Origin: Ruania alkalisoli
Lineage (GTDB): Bacteria; Actinomycetota; Actinomycetes; Actinomycetales; Beutenbergiaceae
NCBI RefSeq assembly: GCF_014960965.1
Contig: NZ_CP063169.1
Coordinates: 3,071,581 to 3,135,580 of the forward strand
DNA: 64,000 nt
Direction: 5' to 3'
The position numbers were made by a program, and so were the translations under genes. The notes beneath the pieces were generated by a model. That model saw only the letters and a program-made list of their open reading frames with translations, made no database searches and was not told where the DNA came from. Below are positions 38,701-46,945 of this stretch, in pieces (the stretch's first letter is position 1; the number at the start of each line of letters is the position of its first letter).

Positions 38701-40233
38701 CGCGGTCGACTCGTCCGAGAGCGGCTCGCCGTCCTCGAACTCGGCACTCTGGATGGCCGTGTTCGTGAAGGTGAGCGGGCCATCACCCAGCTCACCGGTG
38801 TACGTCGGCACGCCACGCATCTGTACCCGCACGCTGCCGCTGCTGATCAGGTTCCCCGCATCCGGAGAGAGCTGCAACCGCCATCCGGTCACATACTCAC
38901 CCTCGGCCACCGGGTTCGAGCTGGTGGTACTGAATTGGTAGTCGGCGGTGGCGCCCACGCTGCTGGTGTTCTGCTCGCCGGCGCCGGACTCGATCCACGT
39001 ACCCGGGTCAGCGGATGTCGTGTACTCGAGTACGAATGGCACATCCTGGATCTGCATCGCGGTGTCGAAGGATACGCGGAGCCTGTAGATACGGTTGGCT
39101 TCGTACCAGGCCGCATTGTCACCCGTCGCGGACGAGTCCTCGATGGTCCAGAACTCCAACGGATCCGCCGACTCGAAGTTCGCGGACACGTTGTAGATGC
39201 CCTCGTTGTTCTCGATTTCGCCGTTGCTGACCGTCCGATCCGCGGGGCTTTTGGAGATCCCGAACGACGTGCCCGGCCCGAGGTCGGTGATCGGGTCACC
39301 GGCCGCGCTGGCGTCCGGGAAGTCGTCGTGGACCGTACCGTCGGCGTCGGCGACGGCGAGCTCGACCGTGTTGGTCGGCGGCGTCTCCGGCGGATCCTGC
39401 GCCGGGAACGCGGACTCGGGGTAGTACACGACCAGGTAGCCGGCGTTGGTGCCTCCGCGTCGGATGTTGCGGTCATCAGTCCAGGTGGCGATGATGCCGG
39501 TGGCTGAGTCGCCCGCGAACGTCCACGTTCCAACGCCCCCGTCGGAAGCGACGATCTCCGCTCCCACCGGAAGCTCATCGGTCAGCACCGGGTCCGATCC
39601 GACGAAGTTCGAGTCAGCACCCCGCACCTGGAAGCTGTACGTCACCTGACGGCCATTGGTCGCAGGCGTGGTGTCCGCATTCTTCGTGGGGTAATAGTCG
39701 AATGTTCCCGTCACCGACGTCTGCGCAGAGTCGGTCGGCGTGTCGCCAGAAGGCGTCGAACTACCCGTGACCGTCGCCTCGAGCACGGTGTCGGGGGTGT
39801 AGGTCGAGATGTCGTCCTGGGTGACCGCGACCGTGAACGACGTCACGGAATCCTCGATGTCCTTCATGACAAGCGAGACGATGCCTGTGGCGGCGTCGAA
39901 GGTGTACGACTCGACCGGCGAACCAGCACCTGTGGGAATGACGTCGACGCCGATGCCCTCGGGCAACTGGATCTCCATCGTGATCCCTGTGGCCGGCGCA
40001 CCGGGGCTCGCCTCCGGCAGATTCATCGTCACGGCGTACTCGTACGGATCCGTGACCGCGACATCGGTGGGGGCGTCGATCGAGACGGTGTAGTCGCCGG
40101 GTGCCGCATACGCTGCTGGCACGCCGACGACACCCAGCACCAGAACGACAACCGATGCCACGATCGCTGCTGCCAACCTACTCAGAGACCGCCATGGCGG
40201 GCTCCACTCATCACGCCTGATTTGCATACTCAC
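35773..40233 (-). CDS. LPXTG-anchored repeat surface protein 2
   Basis: A 1486-residue wall-anchored protein. The start is GTG 40233 with GAAGGAG eight bases upstream; the ATG six bases later is less well spaced. A signal peptide (VVLVLGVVGVPAAYA, then APGDYTV) leads into beta-sandwich domains. In the C-terminal half, four repeats of the VVKTTNG type alternate between two forms. The end has LPNTG (35860-35874), a hydrophobic helix and RARARE, the full sortase signal. Likely a long adhesin or stalk. Unlike protein 1 in this region, its frame is intact. No sortase gene is in the window. Confidence 0.92.
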   Translation of the reverse strand: MSMQIRRDEWSPPWRSLSRLAAAIVASVVVLVLGVVGVPAAYAAPGDYTVSIDAPTDVAVTDPYEYAVTMNLPEASPGAPATGITMEIQLPEGIGVDVIPTGAGSPVESYTFDAATGIVSLVMKDIEDSVTSFTVAVTQDDISTYTPDTVLEATVTGSSTPSGDTPTDSAQTSVTGTFDYYPTKNADTTPATNGRQVTYSFQVRGADSNFVGSDPVLTDELPVGAEIVASDGGVGTWTFAGDSATGIIATWTDDRNIRRGGTNAGYLVVYYPESAFPAQDPPETPPTNTVELAVADADGTVHDDFPDASAAGDPITDLGPGTSFGISKSPADRTVSNGEIENNEGIYNVSANFESADPLEFWTIEDSSATGDNAAWYEANRIYRLRVSFDTAMQIQDVPFVLEYTTSADPGTWIESGAGEQNTSSVGATADYQFSTTSSNPVAEGEYVTGWRLQLSPDAGNLISSGSVRVQMRGVPTYTGELGDGPLTFTNTAIQSAEFEDGEPLSDESTATQTILEAVPVNVSVDAPDSVAIGGAATYQACIWNLDSVRDYPNGTLEVVLPVGVTYDAATGVSAANATATPIGDGATVTTSTVTDGENLREVVTITLDQLDSLDIYDADREHFCYDIPVEVTLAAYGEGLDVEAWGHVDHPDYENLPMGDAGLADDVFDFSPLDEIVFAEDISAAVTAGALATGKEASADGEVFGVRSELAEDGTGAYRVTMTNFLPETVTDLVIFDLLPEVDGVAAVLDGDVTGAPAGSVTEYSSDATSAADGTWSTDFTDATALRVSVDQLASGDSVELVVPVRLDGEAVALDEWVNAATFSASYAGSTVTGTSNDATLFASADPSAEVVKTTNGAEYDAAPGALVATGSDVAWEYVVTNTGNTYLDVSNIADAYTAGDASTGMLTPTSADSDPLAPGDSRTFTAADVAVAGQYQNTVTVSPVVVDEAGEPLANAPAVDPVSDDSWYLADQTGLTVVKTTNGEDVEEAPGVFALSGDDVTWTYTVTNTSETLDLTDVSVVDVDADGTEVYSDTIATLAAGESVELTASGVAVEGQYENTVTATATDPLGGENLTATDTSWYFGGAPAAEVVKTTNGMAYEAAPGALVATGSDVVWTYEVTNTGNTYLDFYEIEDAFVAGDGTEGTLTPSSTESGPLAPGESRMFTATDSAVAGQYENSVTATMMVVDESGQVVHDVRYPVSDSSWYLAGENGLTVVKTTNGEDVEQAPGVQVVPGSEVTWTYTVTNTSDSFELADVSVSDVDGSGAEVFTETIPVLAPGESVELTATGTAVAGQYENTVTASATSALGEELTSTDSSWYYGVEPGLDVVKQVSATEDGPWAEDVTRPSGESAYWQITVTNTGNSDLTGVQVNDEALDLTYEIEALGAGESDTRVITQENVTEGYENVAVATVAHPVDPDMPAITAEDEARVDVTVPDAPSVPAEPDDGDALPNTGAAPVLPLALTGLLLLIGAALMIRARARE
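36250..37690 (-). repeat. Two A-B super-repeats in surface protein 2
   Basis: Two kinds of about 120-residue unit alternate. Form A begins AEVVKTTNG followed by APGALVATGSDV; form B begins LTVVKTTNGEDVE. A units lie near 37.67 and 36.95 kb, B units near 37.29 and 36.57 kb, so the A-B pair repeats with a period of about 720 bp. Confidence 0.8.
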
Positions 40234-40427
40234 GTTTGCTTCTCCTTCGAACTGCCCTGTTGTTCGTGCTGTGTTGTGGTCTTCGGGTGCGCCTCTGCTG
40301 GCCCGGCGGCTTTGCCGGGGCGTGCGCCACACTCATCCCGTCGAGCGACGGCGAGATTACGGTTGCTCACCTTCACACCGTCGGATCGAGCGTGAAGATG
40401 TGCTCTGTCGGCCTGCTCGTGCGGAAC

Positions 40428-41336
40428 TCACGGTTCGTCCTCGTCCTCCATCTCCCAGCGCAGTCCCAGTACGCCCGGACCGAAGTCTCGGCGCACCTGA
40501 TGCACCGAGGACGAACCGGGACGCAGTTGCTTGTCGGTCAGCGACCTCCGGCCGTCGTGTTCCTCGTACTCACCGATCCATACGGGAAGAGATGCGGGGG
40601 TGAACCGGGTCCAGATCACCAGGTCCCGGACGGACCTGGTGAGGTGGTAGTCGACTGCTTGCCCGAGAGGGAAGCCACGAGGAATGTCTACGTCGAGCTC
40701 GACCATGGTGGTCTCCCCCGCGTTGAGCGGGCGCTCAAGCTCGATCACGACGCCGTAGACCATCCCGCTGGGGTGGAGGTACTGCCGCCCGAGGGATCCG
40801 CCGGCGACGATGTCGACCACCGGTGCCCGCGTCGCTGGTTCGACGGGCAGCAGAATCCCGGGCAGTCTCCGTACGGCTGGCGCGACCGCCTGGTACAGCC
40901 ACCGAGATGAACGACGGACGACGCATCCATCGGCTCCGACATCGTTGACCACGTTCGCGGAGAGCTGTCGCGCATCCCCGAACCCGCCACCCAGCGTCGC
41001 CAAGGTCTCCTCGATCTGCGTACGCTCGTCCTGTTCCCACACGGGCACCCGGGCGGGCGACACAGTGCCGAGACGGGTGGGCGGCAACACCAATGATGTG
41101 AGCTGCCCCGCCCGGAGGCCGAGCAGATCCTCCATCTCTGTGACAGCCTCGACGGACCGCGGACCAGAGGGCTTGCGCGCTCCCGACCGCCACGAGCTCA
41201 GTGTCGCGAGAGCCATCGGGATCCCCCGCTCGCTCATGCTGGTGACCAGGGACGTGAGGGTGACACCGCTGTTGTCGATCGCGGCACCGAAGGCGCCGGC
41301 GAATGTACTCTCACTCCCTGTGCGATTCGTTGCCAT
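40428..41336 (-). CDS. XRE-like DNA-binding protein of unknown function
   Basis: A 302-residue protein. ATG at 41336 has GGAGGGAGGG directly upstream; the frame continues farther up but without a better start. Residues 15-75 look like an actinobacterial XRE-type helix-turn-helix (LTSLVTSMSERGIPMALATLSSWRSGARKPS). The remaining 220 residues are beta-rich with no motif I recognise and could bind a ligand. It lies about 200 bp upstream of the start of surface protein 2 on the same strand, so it is a candidate regulator of that gene. Confidence 0.7.
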   Translation of the reverse strand: MATNRTGSESTFAGAFGAAIDNSGVTLTSLVTSMSERGIPMALATLSSWRSGARKPSGPRSVEAVTEMEDLLGLRAGQLTSLVLPPTRLGTVSPARVPVWEQDERTQIEETLATLGGGFGDARQLSANVVNDVGADGCVVRRSSRWLYQAVAPAVRRLPGILLPVEPATRAPVVDIVAGGSLGRQYLHPSGMVYGVVIELERPLNAGETTMVELDVDIPRGFPLGQAVDYHLTRSVRDLVIWTRFTPASLPVWIGEYEEHDGRRSLTDKQLRPGSSSVHQVRRDFGPGVLGLRWEMEDEDEP

Positions 41337-41568
41337 ATCCCTCCCTCCTTGGTCGTCTCTGCCCGGATGAGTTACCGTGGCCTTCTTCACCTGTTGTGAG
41401 CAGTGCTGGATGGCCCGCATCACGCAGGTAGCCGTGTGATATGTGACACACCGCCGTGGCGGGCTTCGGTTTCGCAGCACGACGCCCAAGGCTGAGGATG
41501 CGGCACCTCGCAGGGCTTGCCAGAAGGACGGAGCCCTTCACCCCGGGCATCGCAGGAGACAGGACCGG

Positions 41569-42687
41569 ATGACCCCGATCGCCACATCTGCCTCGTCGCC
41601 CCGGCTCGCCTGGATCGATGTCGCGAAGGCGGTCGCGATCGTCCTGGTCGTGCTTTACCACGTGAGTGTGGCCGGTGCAGGTCAGCTACTCCCGGGGTCG
41701 GTCAGCCATGTCATCTCCTGGTGGAGCGATGTCAGCAGGGCCCTCATCCCGGTGCGGATGCCGCTGTTCTTCCTTGCCTCGGGACTCCTTGCGAGCAGTG
41801 CGATCGAACGCCCGTGGCGGCGGCTGTGGCGACCTCGGGTCGGGAATCTGCTGTGGCCGTTCCTGTTGTGGAGCGTGCTGTTCGCCGTCCTCTGCGCTCC
41901 GCGGTACGACCCGGAGGATCCGGGGCGCTACATGCGCTCGAGCCTGGAGGCGATCGGTTTCGGCGGTACTGCCTACTGGTTCCTCTCGGTGCTGGTCGTC
42001 TTCTTCGTCACGGCCCGGCTCCTGCGGCGGTTCCGCTACGTTCTGCTGCTGGCCGGTGTGGCTCTGGTGGCGATCGCGCCGCTGGTCTCCTCGTTCCTGG
42101 TCGACACACTGGACACCCCCCAAGCACTGGCGTCGAACATCTCGCGCGTGTGCTACTTCGCGGTCTGGTACTTCGTCGGGTGCTTCGGCCGACCGGCGGT
42201 CGAGCGGATCGCGTCCGGTGCCACCTGGCTGACCGCCGCCTCGGCGGGCGGGCTCTATGTCGGCTTCGCCTGGGCGATCTACGTCGCCGGTATCGCGGGC
42301 AGCATCACGCCGCTGCTGATCCTGGCGATGAACGTGCTCGGCCTGGTCACCGCGTGTCAGCTGGCGTTCCTCACCGCCAGATCGGGAGCCGTCCGGCGAG
42401 TGAGCCGCTACCTCGCGGGGCGCACGCTGGCGATCTACGTGCTCCACCCGATCCTGCTCAGTGGTCTGATCCTGTTGCTGCGCCGTGACGACGGTACGAC
42501 CGTGCTTCCGCTGACCAGCCCGGTGGTCGATGCCCTGCTGTTCCCGGTGGTCACCGCGATGCTGGTCGTGGTCTCGACGGCCCTGTATGACCTGAGCCAG
42601 AAGGTCGGCGCTCGGTGGCTCTTCGCTCTACCCGGTGGCCGACGAGACTCGCAGCCTCTACCCGTCTCGTCCACCCCGGGGCAGTGA
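41569..42687 (+). CDS. Acyltransferase family 3 membrane protein
   Basis: A 372-residue integral membrane acyltransferase (acyltransferase_3/OafA-type). The active-site histidine motif is in WIDVAKAVAIVLVVLYHVSVA, followed by IPVRMPLFFLASGLL and about ten helices. Such enzymes O-acylate surface sugars, lipids or antibiotics. ATG at 41569 sits after AGGAGACAGGA. It converges on the iron-importer ATPase gene with a 20-bp gap. No SGNH domain is attached, unlike the second acyltransferase at 53285. Confidence 0.85.
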   Translation: MTPIATSASSPRLAWIDVAKAVAIVLVVLYHVSVAGAGQLLPGSVSHVISWWSDVSRALIPVRMPLFFLASGLLASSAIERPWRRLWRPRVGNLLWPFLLWSVLFAVLCAPRYDPEDPGRYMRSSLEAIGFGGTAYWFLSVLVVFFVTARLLRRFRYVLLLAGVALVAIAPLVSSFLVDTLDTPQALASNISRVCYFAVWYFVGCFGRPAVERIASGATWLTAASAGGLYVGFAWAIYVAGIAGSITPLLILAMNVLGLVTACQLAFLTARSGAVRRVSRYLAGRTLAIYVLHPILLSGLILLLRRDDGTTVLPLTSPVVDALLFPVVTAMLVVVSTALYDLSQKVGARWLFALPGGRRDSQPLPVSSTPGQ

Positions 42688-42707
42688 CCCTCGCCTGACC
42701 GGTCGGC

Positions 42708-43466
42708 CTACCCCGCCGTGAGCGCCACCAACTGCCCGTCGATCTCGCGCACATCCACCGGCAGGTCGTAGACGGACTCCAGCACCGCCGGATCCATCAC
42801 CTCGACCGCCGGCCCGTCACAGACCACGCGCCCGTCCCGCATCGCCACGATCCGGTCGCAGTACCGGGCGGCGACGTTGATGTCGTGCAGCACCACCACG
42901 ATCCGCTTGCCGAGCTCGTCGGCCATGCGCCGCAACAGCCGCATGATCTCCACGGCATGTTTGAGGTCGAGGTTGTTCAGCGGCTCATCCAGCAGCACGT
43001 ACTGGGTGTCCTGGGCGAGCACCATCGCCACGAAGGCACGCTGACGCTGCCCGCCGGAGAGCTGGTCCAGGTAGCGGGCACGGTAGGGCTGCAGATCCAG
43101 GTAGTCGAGCGCCCGCTCCACGTGGTCACGATCCTCGGTGGTCATCCGCCCGCGCGAGTGAGGGAACCGGCCGAACTCCACCAGGTCCGCCACCGTGAGC
43201 CGGGCGGCGATGTGGTTGTCCTGCCGCAGCACCGCCAGCCGGGTGGCCAGGGTGCGCGAGGGGGCCGAGGCGACGTCGAGGTCGTCCACGAGCACGCGCC
43301 CTTCCTCGGGTTGGATCAGCCGCCCGATCACTGAGAACAGCGTCGACTTGCCGGCACCGTTGGGGCCGATGAGCGCTGTCACACCCTCCCCACCGAAGCT
43401 CAACGAGACATGATCGAGCACGGTCGTGGAGCCATAGCGCTTGGTGGCGCCGTCGAGCACGATCAT
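42708..43466 (-). CDS. Iron-siderophore ABC transporter ATPase
   Basis: A 252-residue ATPase of the FepC/YclP type. Walker A is LIGPNGAGKSTLF, the signature is LSGGQRQRAFVA, Walker B is YVLLDEPLNNLDL, and VVVLHDINVAARY holds the switch histidine. ATG at 43466 overlaps the stop of the permease gene (ATGA) and has AAAGGGGG upstream. It energises import of ferric siderophore by the two permeases and lipoprotein encoded just upstream. Last gene of the operon. Confidence 0.93.
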   Translation of the reverse strand: MIVLDGATKRYGSTTVLDHVSLSFGGEGVTALIGPNGAGKSTLFSVIGRLIQPEEGRVLVDDLDVASAPSRTLATRLAVLRQDNHIAARLTVADLVEFGRFPHSRGRMTTEDRDHVERALDYLDLQPYRARYLDQLSGGQRQRAFVAMVLAQDTQYVLLDEPLNNLDLKHAVEIMRLLRRMADELGKRIVVVLHDINVAARYCDRIVAMRDGRVVCDGPAVEVMDPAVLESVYDLPVDVREIDGQLVALTAG

Positions 43467-44560
43467 CGTGCCCCCTTTCGCAGCACGAGGTAGAGGAAGA
43501 ACATGCCACCGGCGAACTCGATGATCATCGCCAGCGCACCCCCGAAGCCGAACACCCGCTCCAGCACGAGCTGCCCGCCCACGAGGCACACCATGCCCAG
43601 CCCGACGGCGGCCGGCAGCGTGTAGCGGTGCCGGAACGTGCCCACATAGGAGTAGGCGAGGTTGGAAACGATCAGCCCGAAGAAGAGGATCGGGCCGACC
43701 ATGGACGTGGAGGCAGCCACCATCACCGAGACGATGGCGAACAGCCCCATCACCACGCGCCGATGGTCCACCCCCAACCCCACCGCCATCGACTCCCCCA
43801 GCGTCAGCACGTCCAGGATCCGCAGCAGCGGGATCAGCGCCACCACCCCGGCCGCCACAAGCCCGCCGGTGAGCATCAGCAGCGTCTCGTCGGGCCGGCT
43901 CAGCGAGGCGAACATCGCATCGGTGACGACTTGGAAGTCGAGCGGATCGAGCATCCGCTGCATCCACTCCGCGAGCGCCCGCAGGAACGTGCCGAGCACG
44001 ATGCCCACCAGCAGCATCAGGTGCAGCGAGCGCCGTTTTCCGCCGAACAGCCACGTGAACAGCAGCACGCTGAACGCCACCATCACGACCAGTTGCACGA
44101 ACCACAGCGTGAGCGTGTCGGCGTTCAGGAAGGCCGCGGAGCCCCCGAAGAACACCATCGCGGTGGCCACGAGGCCGTAGAACGCGTCGAATCCCATGAT
44201 GGAGGGCGTCAGGATGCGGTTGGCCGTGATCGTGTGGAACACGACTGTCGAGATGCCCACCGCGATCGACACCACCAGCATGGCCAGTACGGTCATCCCC
44301 CGGATCTTCACGGCGAACGCGAGCGATCCGGGCACGTCAGTGAGCAGGTAGCAGGCCACGAGGATCACGACGGCGCAGCCCAGGACCGCGAGTCGGACGC
44401 CAGGGCTTTGCCACAGTCTGCGCAAGCCGCGTGCTTGTGCGGCGTCGTGGGCCTCGCCTTGCGCCGGTGACCCGGCGGCCGCAGGGGCAGGTGCAGGATC
44501 GCCGGCGACCCTGACGCCCGTACGGGCGGGGGTGTCCGTCGTCGTCGGATCAGTGAGCAC
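43463..44560 (-). CDS. Iron-siderophore ABC permease (FecCD, second subunit)
   Basis: A 365-residue FecCD-type permease with about nine transmembrane helices. The N-terminal 45 residues are a Pro/Ala-rich cytoplasmic extension. Family features include TPSIMGFDAFYGLVAT and the coupling region LGESMAVGLGVDHRRV. Closest in style to the YclO/FatC type. It overlaps the preceding permease gene by 11 bp and the ATPase gene by four, so the four genes form one operon. Confidence 0.92.
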   Translation of the reverse strand: MLTDPTTTDTPARTGVRVAGDPAPAPAAAGSPAQGEAHDAAQARGLRRLWQSPGVRLAVLGCAVVILVACYLLTDVPGSLAFAVKIRGMTVLAMLVVSIAVGISTVVFHTITANRILTPSIMGFDAFYGLVATAMVFFGGSAAFLNADTLTLWFVQLVVMVAFSVLLFTWLFGGKRRSLHLMLLVGIVLGTFLRALAEWMQRMLDPLDFQVVTDAMFASLSRPDETLLMLTGGLVAAGVVALIPLLRILDVLTLGESMAVGLGVDHRRVVMGLFAIVSVMVAASTSMVGPILFFGLIVSNLAYSYVGTFRHRYTLPAAVGLGMVCLVGGQLVLERVFGFGGALAMIIEFAGGMFFLYLVLRKGAR

Positions 44561-45560
44561 GAGACCCCTTCCGCAGCAGCAGCCAGAGGAAGATGCCGGC
44601 GCCGACGATGCCCACGATCACCGAGAGGGGGATCTCGTAGGGGAATCGCACCACCCGGGCCAGGATGTCGCAGGCGAGGATGAACACAGCGCCCAGCCCA
44701 GCGACCCACGGGATCGCCCGGCGCACGTTGTCGCCGATGATCAGGCTGACGACGTTCGGCACAACCAGGCCCAGGAACGGCACGATCCCGGCAGTGGCCA
44801 GCACCGTGGCGGTGATGACCGCGATGATGACCATTCCGATCGCCATCACCCGGCGGTAGTTCAGCCCGAGGTTGGTGGCGAAGTCCTCACCGAGGCCGAT
44901 CACGGAGAACCGGTCGGCGGCGATCCAGGCGAGGACCACCATGGCTCCGGCGAGCCAGAGCAGCTCGTAGCGTCCGGCCATCACCGAGGCGAAGCTGCCC
45001 TGGGACCACTGGCCCAGGGACTGCAGCAGATCCATCCGGTAGGCGGTGAAGGTGGTGAAGGCTCCGACCACTCCCCCGAGCATGATGCCCACGAGCGGCA
45101 CCAGCACCAGCTGTCGTACGGGTACGGCCTTGATCACCTGGAGGAACACCCAGGTGCCGGCCAGCCCGAACACCGCGGCCACGGACGCTTTCCCCACCAC
45201 CGGCAGGGCGGGGGCGAGCACGATGCAGCCGAGCATGCCGAGCGTGGCGAACTCGGTGACCCCAGTGGTACTGGGTTCGACGAACCGGTTGCGCACCATC
45301 ATCTGCATGATCAGGCCGGCGATCCCGAGCGAGGCACCGACCAGCAGCACCGCCACCGTGCGCGGGATGCGGCTGACCAGGAGCAGGAATGCCGCATGGG
45401 AGTCAGCGTCCGCACGTACCAGCGAGGTGGGTGTGACATCGGAGACGCCGATGAACACGCTCGTCACCGTGAGCACCAGTAGCGCCATCCCGACGACGAC
45501 GCCCACCCCGGTCCGCGAGGTGCGGGCCGGGGTGGGCGCATGGTTGGTCACGGCGGTCAT
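44550..45560 (-). CDS. Iron-siderophore ABC permease (FecCD, first subunit)
   Basis: A 336-residue FecCD permease of the YclN/FatD type with about nine helices. It has the typical SRIPRTVAVLLVGASLGIAGL and NRFVEPSTTGVTEFATLG segments and the ATPase contact LGEDFATNLGLNYRRV. It forms the heterodimeric channel with the second permease. It begins 39 bp after the binding-protein stop and shares the iron-controlled promoter upstream of that gene. Confidence 0.92.
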   Translation of the reverse strand: MTAVTNHAPTPARTSRTGVGVVVGMALLVLTVTSVFIGVSDVTPTSLVRADADSHAAFLLLVSRIPRTVAVLLVGASLGIAGLIMQMMVRNRFVEPSTTGVTEFATLGMLGCIVLAPALPVVGKASVAAVFGLAGTWVFLQVIKAVPVRQLVLVPLVGIMLGGVVGAFTTFTAYRMDLLQSLGQWSQGSFASVMAGRYELLWLAGAMVVLAWIAADRFSVIGLGEDFATNLGLNYRRVMAIGMVIIAVITATVLATAGIVPFLGLVVPNVVSLIIGDNVRRAIPWVAGLGAVFILACDILARVVRFPYEIPLSVIVGIVGAGIFLWLLLRKGSRAH

Positions 45561-45599
45561 CGCTGGCCCTGCCGAGACTGGTCCGGTGTCATCGGGGAA

Positions 45600-46610
45600 C
45601 TACAGAGCGGCGGAGATGTCGTCGATCATCACCTGCGTGGTGTCCAGGCCGCCGTAGACGATGTACCAGGCCACGGGGTTGAGGTAGTGGATCTGCTCGT
45701 TCTGCGCGGCCACGGTCTCGTTGATGATGTCGTTGTCGAGCACTTCAGCGGCTGCCTGCGCGTCCTCGGTGCCGATGGCTTGGTCGCGATCGATCACGAA
45801 CAGGTGGTCGGGGTTCTGCTCGAGCACGAACTCGAACGAAACCGGCTCACCGTGCGTGGCACCCTGGATGTCCTCGATCACCGGCTGCACGCCGAAGACG
45901 TCATACATGATCCCGCTGCGGTAGGTGAAGCCACCTTCGGTGCCACCACTGGCAGCGAGCGCGCTGAGACTACCCCCGGAAACCATCAGCCCCAGGCCGG
46001 TGCCGAGCTCGGCCGCCTGAGCGCGCACGTCCTCGATCTGGGAGTTGAGACTCTCGACGGCCTCAGCCGCGTCCTCTTCAGCACCGAGCACCTGGCCGAG
46101 GAACTCGGTGTTGCGCTCCAGGGTCTCGAGGTAGGTACCGGCCGGGCTCAGGTCGACAGTCGGGGCGATCTCGTTGAGGTCCTCCCACAGGGCGGAGGAG
46201 CGGCCGGAGACGAGGATGAGGTCGGGCTGCTGGGCCTCGATCTCGACGAGGTCGGCTTCGAACAGGGTGCCAGCGTTGAAGGCATCCTCGGCCAGGTAGC
46301 CGGTGAGGTAGTCGGGCACGTTGTCCAGCGGCGCGCCGGCGATCTCGCCGCCGAGAGCACCCACGGTGTCGAGGCTCGCGATGTCGAAGGCGACGATCGT
46401 CTCCGGGTTCACTGGCGCCTCGACGCTGGTCTCCTCGTACTGCGGATCCTCGTCCTCGCCGGCGGTGTTCCTATCCCAGGTGAAGGTGACGGTCTCGGCC
46501 GATTCCTCACCCTCGGATCCGGAGGCGGTATCGGGACCGCCGCACGCGGCCACGACGAGCGAGGTTGCCGCCGCGATCGAGACGAGGGCCACAGGGCGCT
46601 TCACAGACAT
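45600..46610 (-). CDS. Siderophore-binding lipoprotein
   Basis: A 336-residue substrate-binding lipoprotein of the FatB/YclQ family. The lipobox is LVVAACGG with the lipidated Cys23, followed by an acidic linker and the two-lobe binding fold (ETIVAFDIASLDTVGAL and QQPDLILVSGRSSALW). ATG at 46610 has GAGGAG seven bases upstream. It captures ferric siderophore outside the membrane and hands it to the permeases encoded downstream. An IdeR/DtxR box lies about 120 bp upstream, so it should be made under iron limitation. Confidence 0.93.
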   Translation of the reverse strand: MSVKRPVALVSIAAATSLVVAACGGPDTASGSEGEESAETVTFTWDRNTAGEDEDPQYEETSVEAPVNPETIVAFDIASLDTVGALGGEIAGAPLDNVPDYLTGYLAEDAFNAGTLFEADLVEIEAQQPDLILVSGRSSALWEDLNEIAPTVDLSPAGTYLETLERNTEFLGQVLGAEEDAAEAVESLNSQIEDVRAQAAELGTGLGLMVSGGSLSALAASGGTEGGFTYRSGIMYDVFGVQPVIEDIQGATHGEPVSFEFVLEQNPDHLFVIDRDQAIGTEDAQAAAEVLDNDIINETVAAQNEQIHYLNPVAWYIVYGGLDTTQVMIDDISAAL

Positions 46611-46725
46611 GGTGATTCTCCTCAGCTGGGTTCGGACGCGCTCGTATCCGAGCGCTCGAGGCGTGGGCCGAGCGTCTGCCGCAGCGACGCGCCCCAAGGC
46701 CCATGAGGGCCGATCCCACCTCGTT

Positions 46726-46744
46726 GTTAGCCGAGCCTAACCTA
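46726..46744 (-). promoter_or_regulatory. IdeR/DtxR iron box
   Basis: TTAGCCGAGCCTAACCTAG matches the 19-bp IdeR/DtxR consensus (TTAGGTTAGSCTAACCTAA) at about 15 positions, with the right half nearly perfect. It lies just upstream of the siderophore importer operon, the textbook place for iron-dependent repression. Confidence 0.7.
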
Positions 46745-46945
46745 GCAAAGGGAAGCCTTACCTCATTCGCGACGGAGAGTGACTGAGATCACGAACGTGC
46801 CGATCCGCCGACCGGCTTCGGCCGCGAGCCCATCCAGAAAACCCTCGTCGGTCTGGCGGGCCGCTTCATGGCGCCCACGCACCCAACGTCACGGTCGATT
46901 CGAACTCGCGCAACCCTCGCCAGCAGTGCCCCGGGGCACAACCTC

